Notes: generated from the sequence alone by a model not told the origin. Shown: positions 27,169 to 36,162, numbered from the stretch's first letter. The stretch: 51,572 bases of DNA from Chloroflexota bacterium (GCA_009693165.1 SHXX01000007.1:1-51572), one strand, 5' to 3'. Numbers and translations are program-made.

Positions 27169-27726
27169 TTATCTGGGCGGGTCACTCAAGTCTTCACCGG
27201 CACTCACCTCGCGTGACCACTCGCCAACCTGGCTGTTTGGCAACGCTGCGCGCACCCGGTATGACAGCTGTGACCGCTGAATGGACATTTGAATACCTTG
27301 CTCACGCTCAATCCGGTCTGGCGGGTGCTCACCGGCAGCAACCTCAACCACCAGGCAGGTCGTCGTTTGCCGTCTAAGCCGTGGAGAAATACCTTCTGAT
27401 GTGAGAACGGTGATGTCGTATCCGATGGCGTTTGGCGTTCGGTCCCAGCAAAGTGACCAGTCCGCACGCCACTTCACAAGGCCAGAACCTAGCGGTGCGA
27501 AGGTCGACTTGACTGATGTGGTGAACCCAGCGATTGCGACGACTTTGAGAACTGTAGGGGATTCCTGTGCTGAAACACGCCGGAAGTAGGCTAGGCCGAT
27601 GGTGGCTCCGCCTCCGGCCGCCATCGCTACCAATCCGGCCAGCAACAGCGAAGCGGCGCCGACAATCCGTCGGCGCCGCCTGTCTCCTGCGTCAGTCAAG
27701 GGTCGGTTGTACGATCGCGCACCCAT
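27169..27726 (-). CDS. Membrane-anchored protein with fibronectin-III-like ectodomain
   Basis: 185 residues; no named family recognised. A basic N-terminus (DRRRRR) precedes one hydrophobic segment (about residues 21-48), so it is probably a signal anchor with the rest outside. The ectodomain has the rhythm of an FnIII-like sandwich: LVKWRADWSLCWDRTPNAIG, YDITVLT, and YRVRAALPNSQVGEWS. It begins 14 nt after the carbonic-anhydrase-like gene and is surely cotranscribed with it. Confidence 0.6.
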   Translation of the reverse strand: MGARSYNRPLTDAGDRRRRRIVGAASLLLAGLVAMAAGGGATIGLAYFRRVSAQESPTVLKVVAIAGFTTSVKSTFAPLGSGLVKWRADWSLCWDRTPNAIGYDITVLTSEGISPRLRRQTTTCLVVEVAAGEHPPDRIEREQGIQMSIQRSQLSYRVRAALPNSQVGEWSREVSAGEDLSDPPR

Positions 27727-27740
27727 CCGACCCTAACCTG

Positions 27741-28988
27741 CTACCACTCGACGCGGTTAATGAACTGGCCGTTCACGACCACCCAGTTGTCAGGGATGAC
27801 GGTTCCAGCAGGGAGCTTGGTGTCCTGAAGGAGGGCACGTGACCCAACGTAGCTGTCATTGCCCATGTTTGAGCGGAAAAAAACCGCATGATCACCGATC
27901 CGAACATTCTTTCCAATGATGGTCACATCATTCCAAGGTGTTGCGCCGCCGTGAACAATCACGGCCTTACCGTAGACCACCCCATCATGTGCTTCGATGT
28001 GTGATCCCTCCAGACCGTGAAAAACGGTGCCGCTTCCCATCGAGGCGATTGCCCCGACGATAAACGGCTCACCTTCGTCTGCCCGGATGGAAATGTGGTC
28101 ACCCATCACTTTGTCAAGCTCAGCCAAGGAGTTGCCCATCCGGACGTCACCAATGATCCGGTTGCGGAACTTGGTGTCGCGGGTATGTACGCCTGCCAGC
28201 TCTGGAAGGTCGCGGAACGGGTTGAACTTGGTCATCCCAGCGTCATAGTTGACGCCTTTGTCAGAGTCATGATCCTGATCATGCATGTGGGCGTAGCCCG
28301 ACGCGAAGGAAACATTTACCTCGATGACACCTTCCATGAAGGTTCGGTCGCCCCCGGCAAGAGGCGCCGTCTTGGCCATCACTTCGACTTGCGAGTCGAT
28401 GCGCATGCCAGAATTGACCTTGCGTCCGGATGGGATGCGAACTCCTGGCCCGACGTAGGCGAGGTGGAGCACCATGGTATCCATCTCGAGAATCGCACCC
28501 TCGACGACAGAATTGAACCCGACGAACGACGGGCAATGGGCTTCTGCTGCGCCGTGGGCATCGGCATGCGGAGCAGCGTGAGCATCGGCTGCGGGGGCCG
28601 GGCACTTGCCTTCCGTGCCCATGTGTGTGCCGTTCTTGACCGTAGCTCCGTGGGCAAGAATGGCCATCTTGCCAAGTTCGACGGCCGACTGTGACGCATC
28701 GATTACCACGTTGTCCTGGACGTTGGACTCGTCGCCAATGGTTATGTTGTTTGACGAGATCAGGTGAGCGAACGGTCCTACGTACACTTGCTTGCCGAGT
28801 GTTACGTTGTCGCGCTTGGTAATCGTCGCGGTTGAATCGACGAAACTGGCACCTTCACCTCCGGCTGCGCCCGCGATGACAGAACCCAATGCGAAACAAC
28901 CTGTTAGAAAGCCGGCAGCCATTGCTTGCTGCCACGGGAAGGATGGTCGCTGACTTGTAAAGCCCTTACGTTTCACTGCTTCAGACAC
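27741..28988 (-). CDS. Exported tandem gamma-carbonic-anhydrase-fold protein
   Basis: 415 residues from the GTG at 28988 (GGAGG 5 nt upstream; the in-frame TTG at 29000 is too far upstream for this site). A hydrophobic segment at about 22-43 suggests export. Two left-handed beta-helix domains follow. The first (about 47-235) aligns with gamma-class enzymes such as Methanosarcina Cam (YVGPFAHL, SNVQDNVVIDAS, LAHGATV), but Asp97 replaces a zinc His and the Arg-Asp pair is lost; a His/Cys-rich insertion (129-152) sits beside the active-site loop. The second (about 256-415) keeps ISIRADEG, VFHGLE (His324) and VIVHGG (His346). The third zinc His is not obvious in either domain. Catalysis is therefore uncertain. 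Confidence 0.78.
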   Translation of the reverse strand: MSEAVKRKGFTSQRPSFPWQQAMAAGFLTGCFALGSVIAGAAGGEGASFVDSTATITKRDNVTLGKQVYVGPFAHLISSNNITIGDESNVQDNVVIDASQSAVELGKMAILAHGATVKNGTHMGTEGKCPAPAADAHAAPHADAHGAAEAHCPSFVGFNSVVEGAILEMDTMVLHLAYVGPGVRIPSGRKVNSGMRIDSQVEVMAKTAPLAGGDRTFMEGVIEVNVSFASGYAHMHDQDHDSDKGVNYDAGMTKFNPFRDLPELAGVHTRDTKFRNRIIGDVRMGNSLAELDKVMGDHISIRADEGEPFIVGAIASMGSGTVFHGLEGSHIEAHDGVVYGKAVIVHGGATPWNDVTIIGKNVRIGDHAVFFRSNMGNDSYVGSRALLQDTKLPAGTVIPDNWVVVNGQFINRVEW

Positions 28989-29026
28989 AACTACCTCCAA
29001 TGGACAGTCTCAGACGGTTCCGGCGT

Positions 29027-29072
29027 ATTCTACCTATCTGTCGGACTGGTGTCACCAGTACCGCCTACTGGT
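29027..29072 (-). promoter_or_regulatory. Promoter of the carbonic-anhydrase-like gene with overlapping palindrome
   Basis: On the minus strand GTGACA (29055-29050, 5 of 6 to the -35 consensus), a 17-nt spacer and TAGAAT (29032-29027, 5 of 6 to -10). The -35 lies inside a perfect inverted repeat ACTGGT-gtc-ACCAGT (29045-29059), and a third ACTGGT half-site follows at 29067-29072. The arrangement is that of a repressor or activator operator. The start point would be near 29020, giving a leader of about 30 nt with GGAGG. Confidence 0.68.
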
Positions 29073-29089
29073 TTTGTTCGTGGTGCCGG

Positions 29090-31816
29090 TCATTGCCGCG
29101 CGCTTCCGTCCCAGGCAACAGTCAGGACATGGTGACCCGGTTCGATTGCGCCTACCGTAAGCATGATGTCGGAGCCGACAACGCCAATTTTCCACGGCAA
29201 CGGCAACGATGCGCCGTCGATGCTGATTGATGTTGGCGTCTGATCACTAGGCAGTCGGATTGCCAACCAGCCAGGTGCTGGATGGTTCGTCTCAATCACT
29301 GCCGTAAGAAGTAAAGACCCCTCTGAACGCCGAATACGCTGTCCAAAGGCCAAGTACCGTCCCGTGCCGTTCGCGTCCGGGAGGCGGACGCGGGCCTGAC
29401 CGTTCAGACTTCCCAATCGCGGCGTTACGGCGAAGCTGTTCCGAGATAGCTCAAGGCCGAACAGTCCGTGGATTACCGCCTCCCCAACAGTTCCAGCGGC
29501 CGCCGCATAGTGGCCGCTTCCAGCGATTGACAACGGCACCCGACTGTCACGGGCACGATCTGGCGGGAGGGGGCGCCATTCCGGGATGTCTTCCGGATGT
29601 GATTGCCATGCTCGCGAAATCGCTGCGAGGTGGGCAAACCCTGCGTTGCTATAGCCCCGAGCGAACTCCGCCATGATTTGAGTGCCCGCCCACCAATCCC
29701 ACACGGCGCCGTTCTGATACCTGCCCGGAGACATCTGGGCATTTCGAAAGGTTCCTGGAGGGTACGCCGGGAATAGCGATACACCGGCCAGTGGCGATCC
29801 GGAGTCAAGCCTCGCACGCTCGAGGACAGTGACGATCCGGGAACTTTCAATGTCGTTTGCAAGGCCGGCATAGACTGCAATTGCGTTGGCAACGCTCACG
29901 ATTGTGTCCTCATCAAAGTCGTGGTCGCCGTCATGAGGGAGTGTCGCCGGCATTCCATTCGGACTATTCGTGACATGCACGTGCGTCCGGAAGTAGCCAT
30001 CAGCAGGCATCCAAAGGGCTTGATGGGTCTGGTCCCTCAGCGTGTCCGCTTTCCGGTCATAAGTTTCGGCGCGGTCCTTGTCGCCGAGGGCGCCTGCCAT
30101 GATTGCCATTTCCCGCAGCGCGCGGTAGGTGACTGCCTGGTCATATATCGAGGCGGTCCACACCGTCGGAGTGGCACTTCCCGGCGCTATTCCGTCATCA
30201 CTGAGTTCGACGTCACCCCAATCGGTGGTGTGGGGACGGATGACCAGGCCAGTCCTTGGGTCAGTTCGGCGTTCGAGGACCCAGTTCAAGGCAAACATCA
30301 ATCTGGAAAAGACGGTTGTGCCTCGCACTTGTGTCCGCAGCCACGTGGCGCCGCCATCTGATTGAAAGTACTGATAGGCGGCACGGATGAGGCTGACTTC
30401 CTCGTCCGACGCAACATTCGCTTTCTCGCGTCGCCTGTCAAAGTCGACGACTGCCGACGTCGCTCCAGTCCCTGGTCTGATTGGCCATGGCGCGCGTGGC
30501 AGGAGGTCGCGTGGACCGACACTCTCATCGCGGTCATCGAACTGGAGTGTCAGTGCCTCTTCAACAACGGTTCGGAGATGATCGGACGGATACGCGTACA
30601 TCGCAAGCGCGGCGATGTAGGCGCTGTCGCGGACGTAGATGGAGTCATACGCATTACCCGGCCGAAATCCGCAAACTGGCCCGCTTGCGCCTTGGAAACA
30701 CTTGCGCATTGCCTCAAGCGTGAGAGACATGTTCCTTGCCAGACCTGAAAGGGAAGTATCCTCGATGATTTCCCAAGCGGTCGGACCGTCGGGATCTAGC
30801 CAATGGACGGAAGCGGGTGCGCCAGCGGCGGACGAACGGTCGGCCTGTTCATCCCACGGGGCACCACGCCACCAGAGGCCGCTGTGAATTGCGCCCTGTG
30901 ACGCCGGAGGTTGCGACGGATGCGCCCCGTTGTCCCCAAGGAAGACCGGGAGTGCGTCCATGGTCCCGGAGCGTTCGGTGCCAGGCGACCTACGCTCCGG
31001 CAAGGTTGTGGAAGCTGTCGCACTAGGAAAAATAATAGACGCTTGGGTTGACGTCGCACTTGGTGCAGGTGTCGACGTTGACGTCGGAATTGGAGTGGTG
31101 GTCGGCGTCAAAGTTGGGGTGGAGGTAATGGTCTGAGTGGGCGTTGCGCTCGGTGTGTGCGTCTGAGTTGGCGTTTCGGTTGGTGTGGCAGTCTCGGACG
31201 GTGTGAGGGTCGGGGTCGGACTAGGTGTCGAGGTGGCACTTGCGGTGAATGAAGGGCGAGGGGTGGGGCTGTGCAAGCCGGGAAAGTATGGAGCGGGCCC
31301 AATCCTGCCCGGCGCAGGCGTTGCCGAGACCGATTGGCCGGGCAAGGTGATCCGCGTCGTCGTTCCCGATGTAACTGGCAGCAGAGCCCCGTGTTGCCAC
31401 GCTGGGCGAACCGGCGTACGGGTGCTTGGAAACGCGTCAGGGTTGTTCGACTGGCCTTCATTGTCCGGAACCTGATGGTCGTGTTCGATGTCCTCTTCGC
31501 GACTTCCCAGTCTGGCGTCGTTAGGGATTTCGAACACTCGAGGTTCATCGGCACTCGCACCGGAGAGCGGTTCAGCGTCCCTGAACTCATGCGGACAAGG
31601 ATTCTCAAGGTCATCGAGTGGCGGGACCGGCTCCGATGGATCCTGGCACGACGCCATAGGACTTGCGATGCCAAGTGCGGTTACCTGAGCGGCTTGGGTC
31701 GGGGGGTCGTCAGCAAAAGCTCCTGACACCCTGACCGCGGTTCCAAGAACGAGCAGCGTCACTGCTGCACAAAATCGGAGTGCGTCACTCCGGGAATGGC
31801 ACTTCCAACCGAACAC
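29090..31816 (-). CDS. Large secreted (alpha/alpha)6 glycosidase with Thr/Pro-rich linker
   Basis: 908 residues. GTG start, a signal peptide (ALRFCAAVTLLVLGTAVRVSG), then an acidic/Pro-rich stretch and a mucin-like Thr/Pro/Ser linker (residues 183-272). The C-terminal half looks like a six-hairpin glycosidase: GNAYDSIYVRDSAYIAALAM, WTASIYDQAVTYRALREMA, DEDTIVSVANAIA and YQNGAVWDWWAGTQ. The closest types are GH15/GH63-like or glycogen-debranching-like enzymes; family and substrate are not settled. A small beta domain ends the protein. Divergent from a GT-C transferase gene across a 160-nt shared region. The leader holds TACAGT 6 nt before the GTG. Confidence 0.75.
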   Translation of the reverse strand: MFGWKCHSRSDALRFCAAVTLLVLGTAVRVSGAFADDPPTQAAQVTALGIASPMASCQDPSEPVPPLDDLENPCPHEFRDAEPLSGASADEPRVFEIPNDARLGSREEDIEHDHQVPDNEGQSNNPDAFPSTRTPVRPAWQHGALLPVTSGTTTRITLPGQSVSATPAPGRIGPAPYFPGLHSPTPRPSFTASATSTPSPTPTLTPSETATPTETPTQTHTPSATPTQTITSTPTLTPTTTPIPTSTSTPAPSATSTQASIIFPSATASTTLPERRSPGTERSGTMDALPVFLGDNGAHPSQPPASQGAIHSGLWWRGAPWDEQADRSSAAGAPASVHWLDPDGPTAWEIIEDTSLSGLARNMSLTLEAMRKCFQGASGPVCGFRPGNAYDSIYVRDSAYIAALAMYAYPSDHLRTVVEEALTLQFDDRDESVGPRDLLPRAPWPIRPGTGATSAVVDFDRRREKANVASDEEVSLIRAAYQYFQSDGGATWLRTQVRGTTVFSRLMFALNWVLERRTDPRTGLVIRPHTTDWGDVELSDDGIAPGSATPTVWTASIYDQAVTYRALREMAIMAGALGDKDRAETYDRKADTLRDQTHQALWMPADGYFRTHVHVTNSPNGMPATLPHDGDHDFDEDTIVSVANAIAVYAGLANDIESSRIVTVLERARLDSGSPLAGVSLFPAYPPGTFRNAQMSPGRYQNGAVWDWWAGTQIMAEFARGYSNAGFAHLAAISRAWQSHPEDIPEWRPLPPDRARDSRVPLSIAGSGHYAAAAGTVGEAVIHGLFGLELSRNSFAVTPRLGSLNGQARVRLPDANGTGRYLAFGQRIRRSEGSLLLTAVIETNHPAPGWLAIRLPSDQTPTSISIDGASLPLPWKIGVVGSDIMLTVGAIEPGHHVLTVAWDGSARQ
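31001..31270 (-). repeat. Low-complexity Thr/Pro-Ser coding repeat
   Basis: Codons 183-272 of the glycosidase gene: degenerate repeats such as PTPTLTPSETATPTETPTQT with many single-base variants. At DNA level it looks like a purine/pyrimidine-biased imperfect tandem repeat. This is a surface-protein linker, probably O-glycosylated or extended; such linkers are frequent in Chloroflexota. Confidence 0.8.
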
Positions 31817-31976
31817 CCGAGAACTGTACGTCCTGCAGCCACGAATGCTGCAATGGGGTCACCTTCCATCGGTAGCATGCCGAGCTGGGGTGCTCAACGA
31901 CCGATACGATGCACCCATTCGTCTGGTGGCATGCTGGAACCGCGGCCATCATGAATGCCAGGACTTGGAGGACTGG

Positions 31977-33521
31977 GTGATCAGTCGTTGGTCGGCGATC
32001 GTTGCGTCGGGGCGGTTAAGCCCACACTCGGCCGCACTGCGGACGGTCGTCCCGATCGTGATCGGGTTTGTTCTCGCATTCCCGTACTTCTTTGACCTTG
32101 GCGCGGAGGAGTTCCATGGAGATGAAACCCATTGGACGACGTCGTCGCAGGAGGCTTACCGGCTCGTCGGGTTCGGGGAACTTTTCGATACGGAATGGAC
32201 TGACGAGTTCTATTTCCGGTCGCAGCCGCAGGTCGGCAAATTGCTGATCGGCGTAACGCTCGCAGCGTTTGGTCTCACTTCCGACCGAAAACTCGACGAT
32301 GAGGGCGTTCCGCTCCGGCAAGTCCGCGAGTACGACTGGCAATTGTCTCCCCAGGTCAATGCAGTAGCGGGGAATGTCCCTGAAAAGCTGACGCTCACAG
32401 TTGGTCGGCTTCCAGGCGCCCTTGCAGGTTGGCTGACCGCATTAATGATCTGGTGGGCAGCGCGCCGAGCTGGGCTCGGGACCGCCGGATTAGTCGCCGC
32501 GGTTCTGCTTTCCTCACACCCGTTGTGGCTGGCGCACGCTCGACGTGTCGGGATGGATGCCCTTTCGCTGATGTTTGGCCTGTCATGTGGATTGCTTGTG
32601 ATCCATGGCTCGTTGATGCGAAGTCGATCGTGGTTGACGTGGGTTGGTGCTGGCTTGGTTGGGGCGTTTGCCGTCGGCACCAAGTACACAGGTGCTTACA
32701 CCGCACTTGCGGGAATCGTCCCTTTGGCATACGCATTCAGGCGCGGACCGACTGGTCCCCGGGCAATGGTCATCGCGGGACTTCCACTGGCGGCTTCGGT
32801 TGCGGCTACAGTCTTCATTGCGCTGAACCCGTCCCTCTATCCCCATCCGGTGCGAGGGATTGCCGAAAGCATCGAGTTTTTCCAGACACAATCCGCGCAC
32901 ATGCGGGCGACCTACCCGGTGTTCTCGGACCCATTGCTGGTCGCGCTTGAGATTGTTGATCGTGCAATCTGGTGGACGGGATATCCGGAGGTAACGGACA
33001 CAACGATGCCGCACGCCCTCCGCCCGGGTAGTTATGGGACCCCGATCGTCGCGATTGCTGCCGCGGTGGCCCTGCTTGGGTTGGTTGCCCGAGATGCTTG
33101 GCGACCGCGATATGCATCGACCCGATGGCGGATCCTGGTAACGGTTGCTCTCGGCTGGTTTGCCACGACGTTCGTTTTTTTGGCTGCGTCGCTCCCGATA
33201 TGGTGGGAACGCTGGCACCTCGCACTCATTCCACCACTGTGCTTGCTGGCGGGTGCCGGCCTCGCACTTGCCGGACCGCGAGTGGGGGCCGTGGTTGCGT
33301 TTTGTCAGTATGTCGCAGCCCTCTCCATTGGGCCGTCATATCTCAACCATGGCTTCGAAACTCTGGTTACGCTGCCATGGTCGGTGGGCGCGCACCTGAT
33401 CGCCGTCGCCGTTGTCGTAGGGCGAGTCGTGATCGGTTATTTGGCTCCGACGCGGCTGTCGCTTGACCGGGCGCGCGCGCATGACCCGCAGGTATCTTTG
33501 GGTCTGGAATCCGGGTCGTGA
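31977..33521 (+). CDS. GT-C type glycosyltransferase (ArnT/PMT, GT39-like) membrane protein
   Basis: 514 residues with about ten to twelve hydrophobic segments. After the first helix comes FPYFFDLGAEEFHGDETHW, containing the acidic GDE motif of lipid-phosphate-sugar-dependent GT-C transferases such as protein mannosyltransferases and ArnT. PQVGKLLIGVTLAAFG and GTKYTGAYTALAG are typical of the family. The GTG at 31977 has GGAGG 6 nt upstream; the frame opens at 31845. It may glycosylate exported proteins, and the neighbouring Thr/Pro-rich glycosidase is an attractive target (inference). Confidence 0.78.
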   Translation: MISRWSAIVASGRLSPHSAALRTVVPIVIGFVLAFPYFFDLGAEEFHGDETHWTTSSQEAYRLVGFGELFDTEWTDEFYFRSQPQVGKLLIGVTLAAFGLTSDRKLDDEGVPLRQVREYDWQLSPQVNAVAGNVPEKLTLTVGRLPGALAGWLTALMIWWAARRAGLGTAGLVAAVLLSSHPLWLAHARRVGMDALSLMFGLSCGLLVIHGSLMRSRSWLTWVGAGLVGAFAVGTKYTGAYTALAGIVPLAYAFRRGPTGPRAMVIAGLPLAASVAATVFIALNPSLYPHPVRGIAESIEFFQTQSAHMRATYPVFSDPLLVALEIVDRAIWWTGYPEVTDTTMPHALRPGSYGTPIVAIAAAVALLGLVARDAWRPRYASTRWRILVTVALGWFATTFVFLAASLPIWWERWHLALIPPLCLLAGAGLALAGPRVGAVVAFCQYVAALSIGPSYLNHGFETLVTLPWSVGAHLIAVAVVVGRVVIGYLAPTRLSLDRARAHDPQVSLGLESGS

Positions 33522-33540
33522 CCCGACGAAAGTGAACAAG

Positions 33541-34620
33541 ATGGCGCGAATTGAACGACCGTTACGTGTTGGCGTCATTGGCACCGGGGGAATTGCCAAT
33601 TCGCACATTGAGGGGTATCTCAAGGCTGAAAATGTTGAACTGCACGCGACGTGTGACGTGATCGAATCACGAGCAAAGGGCGTCGCGGAAAAATATGGGT
33701 TCAAGCATCACTTCACCAGCTGGGAAGAGATGATCAAGACCGCCGACCTTGATGCGGTGAGCATCTGCACCCCGCCTTTCGCTCATATCGGGCCGACGAT
33801 TGGTGCACTCGAGGCGGGTCTGCACGTCATGTGCGAGAAGCCGATGGCTCTTGATTCGGCGCAGGCCCAACAGATGATCGATGTGTGGCATCGAGTTCGG
33901 GGAAAGCACCACAACCTTTTCTCGGTCGGGTTCCAAAGCCGGTTTGGTCGCAACGCTCAGACCCTGAAGCGGTTCATTGACGCAGGGGAACTCGGGGATG
34001 TGTACTACGCCAAGGCCGCGTACCTTCGTCGTCGTGGCGTCCCGGCCTGGGGAGTGTTCACAAGCAAGGCCCTGAATGGCGGTGGGCCGATGATCGACAT
34101 CGGAGTACATGCCCTCGACTTGTCAATGTGGCTAATGGGCCATCCTCCGGTGACCAGTGCGTACGGCGTGAGCTTCACGAAGTTCGGAAACCGTCCGAAC
34201 GTGTTCAATCCCTGGGGCAAGTGGGATCCGGCGAAGTATGACGTCGAGGATTCCGCGTTCGCGATGATCAGGTTTGCGAATGGAGCGGCCCTGCAACTTG
34301 AGGTCTCGTGGGTTCTGAACCTTCCGAAGAGCTCGACAGAAATGCTGATCTGCGGGACTGACGGTGGGGCGCAACTTGATCCGCTCACCATCTTCCAGGA
34401 GAAGCACGGATCAATCGTCGACGTTGTCGTTCCGGAGAAAGCCACCGAGGGCCAGGACGAAGCTCGTGAGCCAAATCACGTGCACCAGATGATCGCCTGG
34501 ATTGAGGCAATCCGGGAGGGCAAGTCCCCCCTTGTGCTTCCTGAACAGGCACTCATGGTGAGCAAGATCGTTGATGCCGTCTACACCTCAAGTGAAACTG
34601 GGGTTGCGGTCCAGTTCTAG
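33541..34620 (+). CDS. Gfo/Idh/MocA family oxidoreductase
   Basis: 359 residues from the ATG at 33541 (a GTG at 33532 is the alternative). VGVIGTGGIANSHIEGYL is the NAD-binding loop, CEKPMAL the catalytic lysine motif, and GGGPMIDIGVHALDLSMWLMG the C-terminal domain hallmark. Substrate unknown; sugar dehydrogenation is likely from the family. It begins 19 nt after the glycosyltransferase gene and converges with the downstream solute-binding protein gene, so it may act on sugars it brings in. Confidence 0.9.
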   Translation: MARIERPLRVGVIGTGGIANSHIEGYLKAENVELHATCDVIESRAKGVAEKYGFKHHFTSWEEMIKTADLDAVSICTPPFAHIGPTIGALEAGLHVMCEKPMALDSAQAQQMIDVWHRVRGKHHNLFSVGFQSRFGRNAQTLKRFIDAGELGDVYYAKAAYLRRRGVPAWGVFTSKALNGGGPMIDIGVHALDLSMWLMGHPPVTSAYGVSFTKFGNRPNVFNPWGKWDPAKYDVEDSAFAMIRFANGAALQLEVSWVLNLPKSSTEMLICGTDGGAQLDPLTIFQEKHGSIVDVVVPEKATEGQDEAREPNHVHQMIAWIEAIREGKSPLVLPEQALMVSKIVDAVYTSSETGVAVQF

Positions 34621-34650
34621 GGATTGGCGAATCCAATCAGCCGGAAAAGC

Positions 34651-34679
34651 GGGGGCGGGACCAAGGTGGTTCCGCCCCC
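34651..34679. terminator. Bidirectional terminator-like hairpin between convergent genes
   Basis: GGGGGCGGGACC (34651-34662), loop AAGGT, GGTTCCGCCCCC (34668-34679): a 12-bp stem with one G-T. On the minus strand it is followed by CTTTTCC, a modest T-tract, so it should end the solute-binding protein transcript best. It lies 30 nt after the oxidoreductase stop. Confidence 0.75.
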
Positions 34680-34707
34680 AACGTAGTGTTGCCTTGTTCA
34701 GCGGGCG

Positions 34708-36162
34708 CTACTTTGCCGTCGCCCAGGCGTCGTCAAGGGCCTTTTGCACGACCATATTGTTTTCGCCAAGGGTCTGTGTTGACGATTTCGCGAGCGATAT
34801 GGCTTCGAGTTGTGACTTCTTGATGCCATCCCAGAGGTACTGGGCGGCAATAGAAAGTTCACGAAAGCGTGTGAATTGCATGAGGTTCACCGCAGCTTCA
34901 GGAACCTTGTCGACTTCAGTGATGCTGGTCTTGTATTTTGCGAACATCTTCTTGTCGAGTTCCGGTTGGCCGGTCATTGGCGGCACGAAAACGCCTCCCG
35001 AGCCCTTGGCACGGCCCTCGTCTCCGAGGAACCCGGCGGCGAATCCCTCCTCGCTTGAGAGAAACTTGACGAGTTCCCACGTAACTTCCTGGTCCTTGGC
35101 GTCGCGCGTGACGACGAAACTGAACCCTCCGGACCACGTCATCTGCTTGTCACCGGCCTTCTTGACAGGAGGTGGTGCGGCTCCGAACTTCATGTCAGGA
35201 CGGAAGCGGGCGACCGTCGAGATGTAGTTGTTGGTCTGATAGACCATCCCAAGTTGGCCGACGAGGAATGCCTGTTGGGCATCCTTTCCCCAGCTGTCCC
35301 GGTAGGCCTTCAGCGTGTCCCACGGCCCAATGTCCTTCATCAAGTTCGTCATGAACTCGAGACCCTCCTGGTTCGGTCCCTGGGTCAGCGTCGCCTTCTT
35401 GCCATCCGCAGACTGGAATGAGCCGCCGGCTTGCCATCCAAAGATATGGAAGTGCGCCTGGCCCTCTTCGGTGTGGAAACCGATCCGGTCAAATCCGGTG
35501 GCATTCTTTTTTGTCAGGCGGATTGCCGCCTGACGCAGGTCATCCCACGTTGAAGGGGCCTTCTCTGGGTCGAGACCCGCTTCCCGAAAGATATCCTTGT
35601 TCCAGTAAAGCAGGCGGCAGTCGGTGCTTCTCGGGATGCCGTATGTCTTCTTGTCCAGCCCCATCGCCTCTTCCACTGTCGCCGGAACAAACTTCTTCAT
35701 GTCGAACTTGTCGCGTTTGATGAAGTCATCAAGTGCCGCGAACGTCTTCCGGTTCGCGTACGTCGCCACTTGGAAGCGGTCAAAGTCGAGACCGTTCGGC
35801 GCGGTGCCCGAAGCGATCGCGGCGACAAACTTCTCAAGGGCTTCAACACCCTGCCCGGTCGCTGCATTTGCACCGTACTTGACTTGCAGGTTGGGGTACT
35901 TGTCGTTCCAGACCTTGATCTGGTCCATCCGCTGGTTCGTGCCGGTTGCCGGTGGCGCATCGCCCCACCATTCCAATGTAACGGCCTTTCGCTCCTTCAG
36001 CGGAGCTGCCGAGCCTCCGCCGGCGGTGTCACTGCCGATGCCACACGCTGCAGCCACCAGTGAAACCGAAACGCCGATTCCCGTGCCTAACCAACCGCCA
36101 ACAAATCTGCGACGTGTCTGCTTTCCAGTCCGTGCCAACGGTTTCAGCAGTTGAACTCCCAT
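34708..36162 (-). CDS. ABC transporter solute-binding lipoprotein (sugar type)
   Basis: 484 residues. A twin-arginine-like TRRRF, a hydrophobic stretch and a lipobox VAAAC (Cys40) mark a membrane-anchored lipoprotein, perhaps Tat-exported. The mature part resembles family 1 carbohydrate-binding proteins (LEWWGDAPP, LLYWNKDIFREAGLDPEKAP, STWDDLRQAA, GQLGMVYQTNNYI, WELVKFLSSEEG). No permease or ATPase gene is next to it, so it is an orphan in this window. A good promoter lies about 95 nt upstream. Confidence 0.88.
   Translation of the reverse strand: MGVQLLKPLARTGKQTRRRFVGGWLGTGIGVSVSLVAAACGIGSDTAGGGSAAPLKERKAVTLEWWGDAPPATGTNQRMDQIKVWNDKYPNLQVKYGANAATGQGVEALEKFVAAIASGTAPNGLDFDRFQVATYANRKTFAALDDFIKRDKFDMKKFVPATVEEAMGLDKKTYGIPRSTDCRLLYWNKDIFREAGLDPEKAPSTWDDLRQAAIRLTKKNATGFDRIGFHTEEGQAHFHIFGWQAGGSFQSADGKKATLTQGPNQEGLEFMTNLMKDIGPWDTLKAYRDSWGKDAQQAFLVGQLGMVYQTNNYISTVARFRPDMKFGAAPPPVKKAGDKQMTWSGGFSFVVTRDAKDQEVTWELVKFLSSEEGFAAGFLGDEGRAKGSGGVFVPPMTGQPELDKKMFAKYKTSITEVDKVPEAAVNLMQFTRFRELSIAAQYLWDGIKKSQLEAISLAKSSTQTLGENNMVVQKALDDAWATAK

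Noticed and set aside
31001-31270. Repetitive DNA that at first glance looks like a CRISPR array or microsatellite
   Set aside because: The units are irregular, in frame and encode a Thr/Pro linker; there are no unique spacers.
32583-33218. 211-codon minus-strand frame inside the glycosyltransferase gene
   Set aside because: Antisense shadow of a membrane protein; composition is Arg/Ser/Pro-rich with no recognisable fold.
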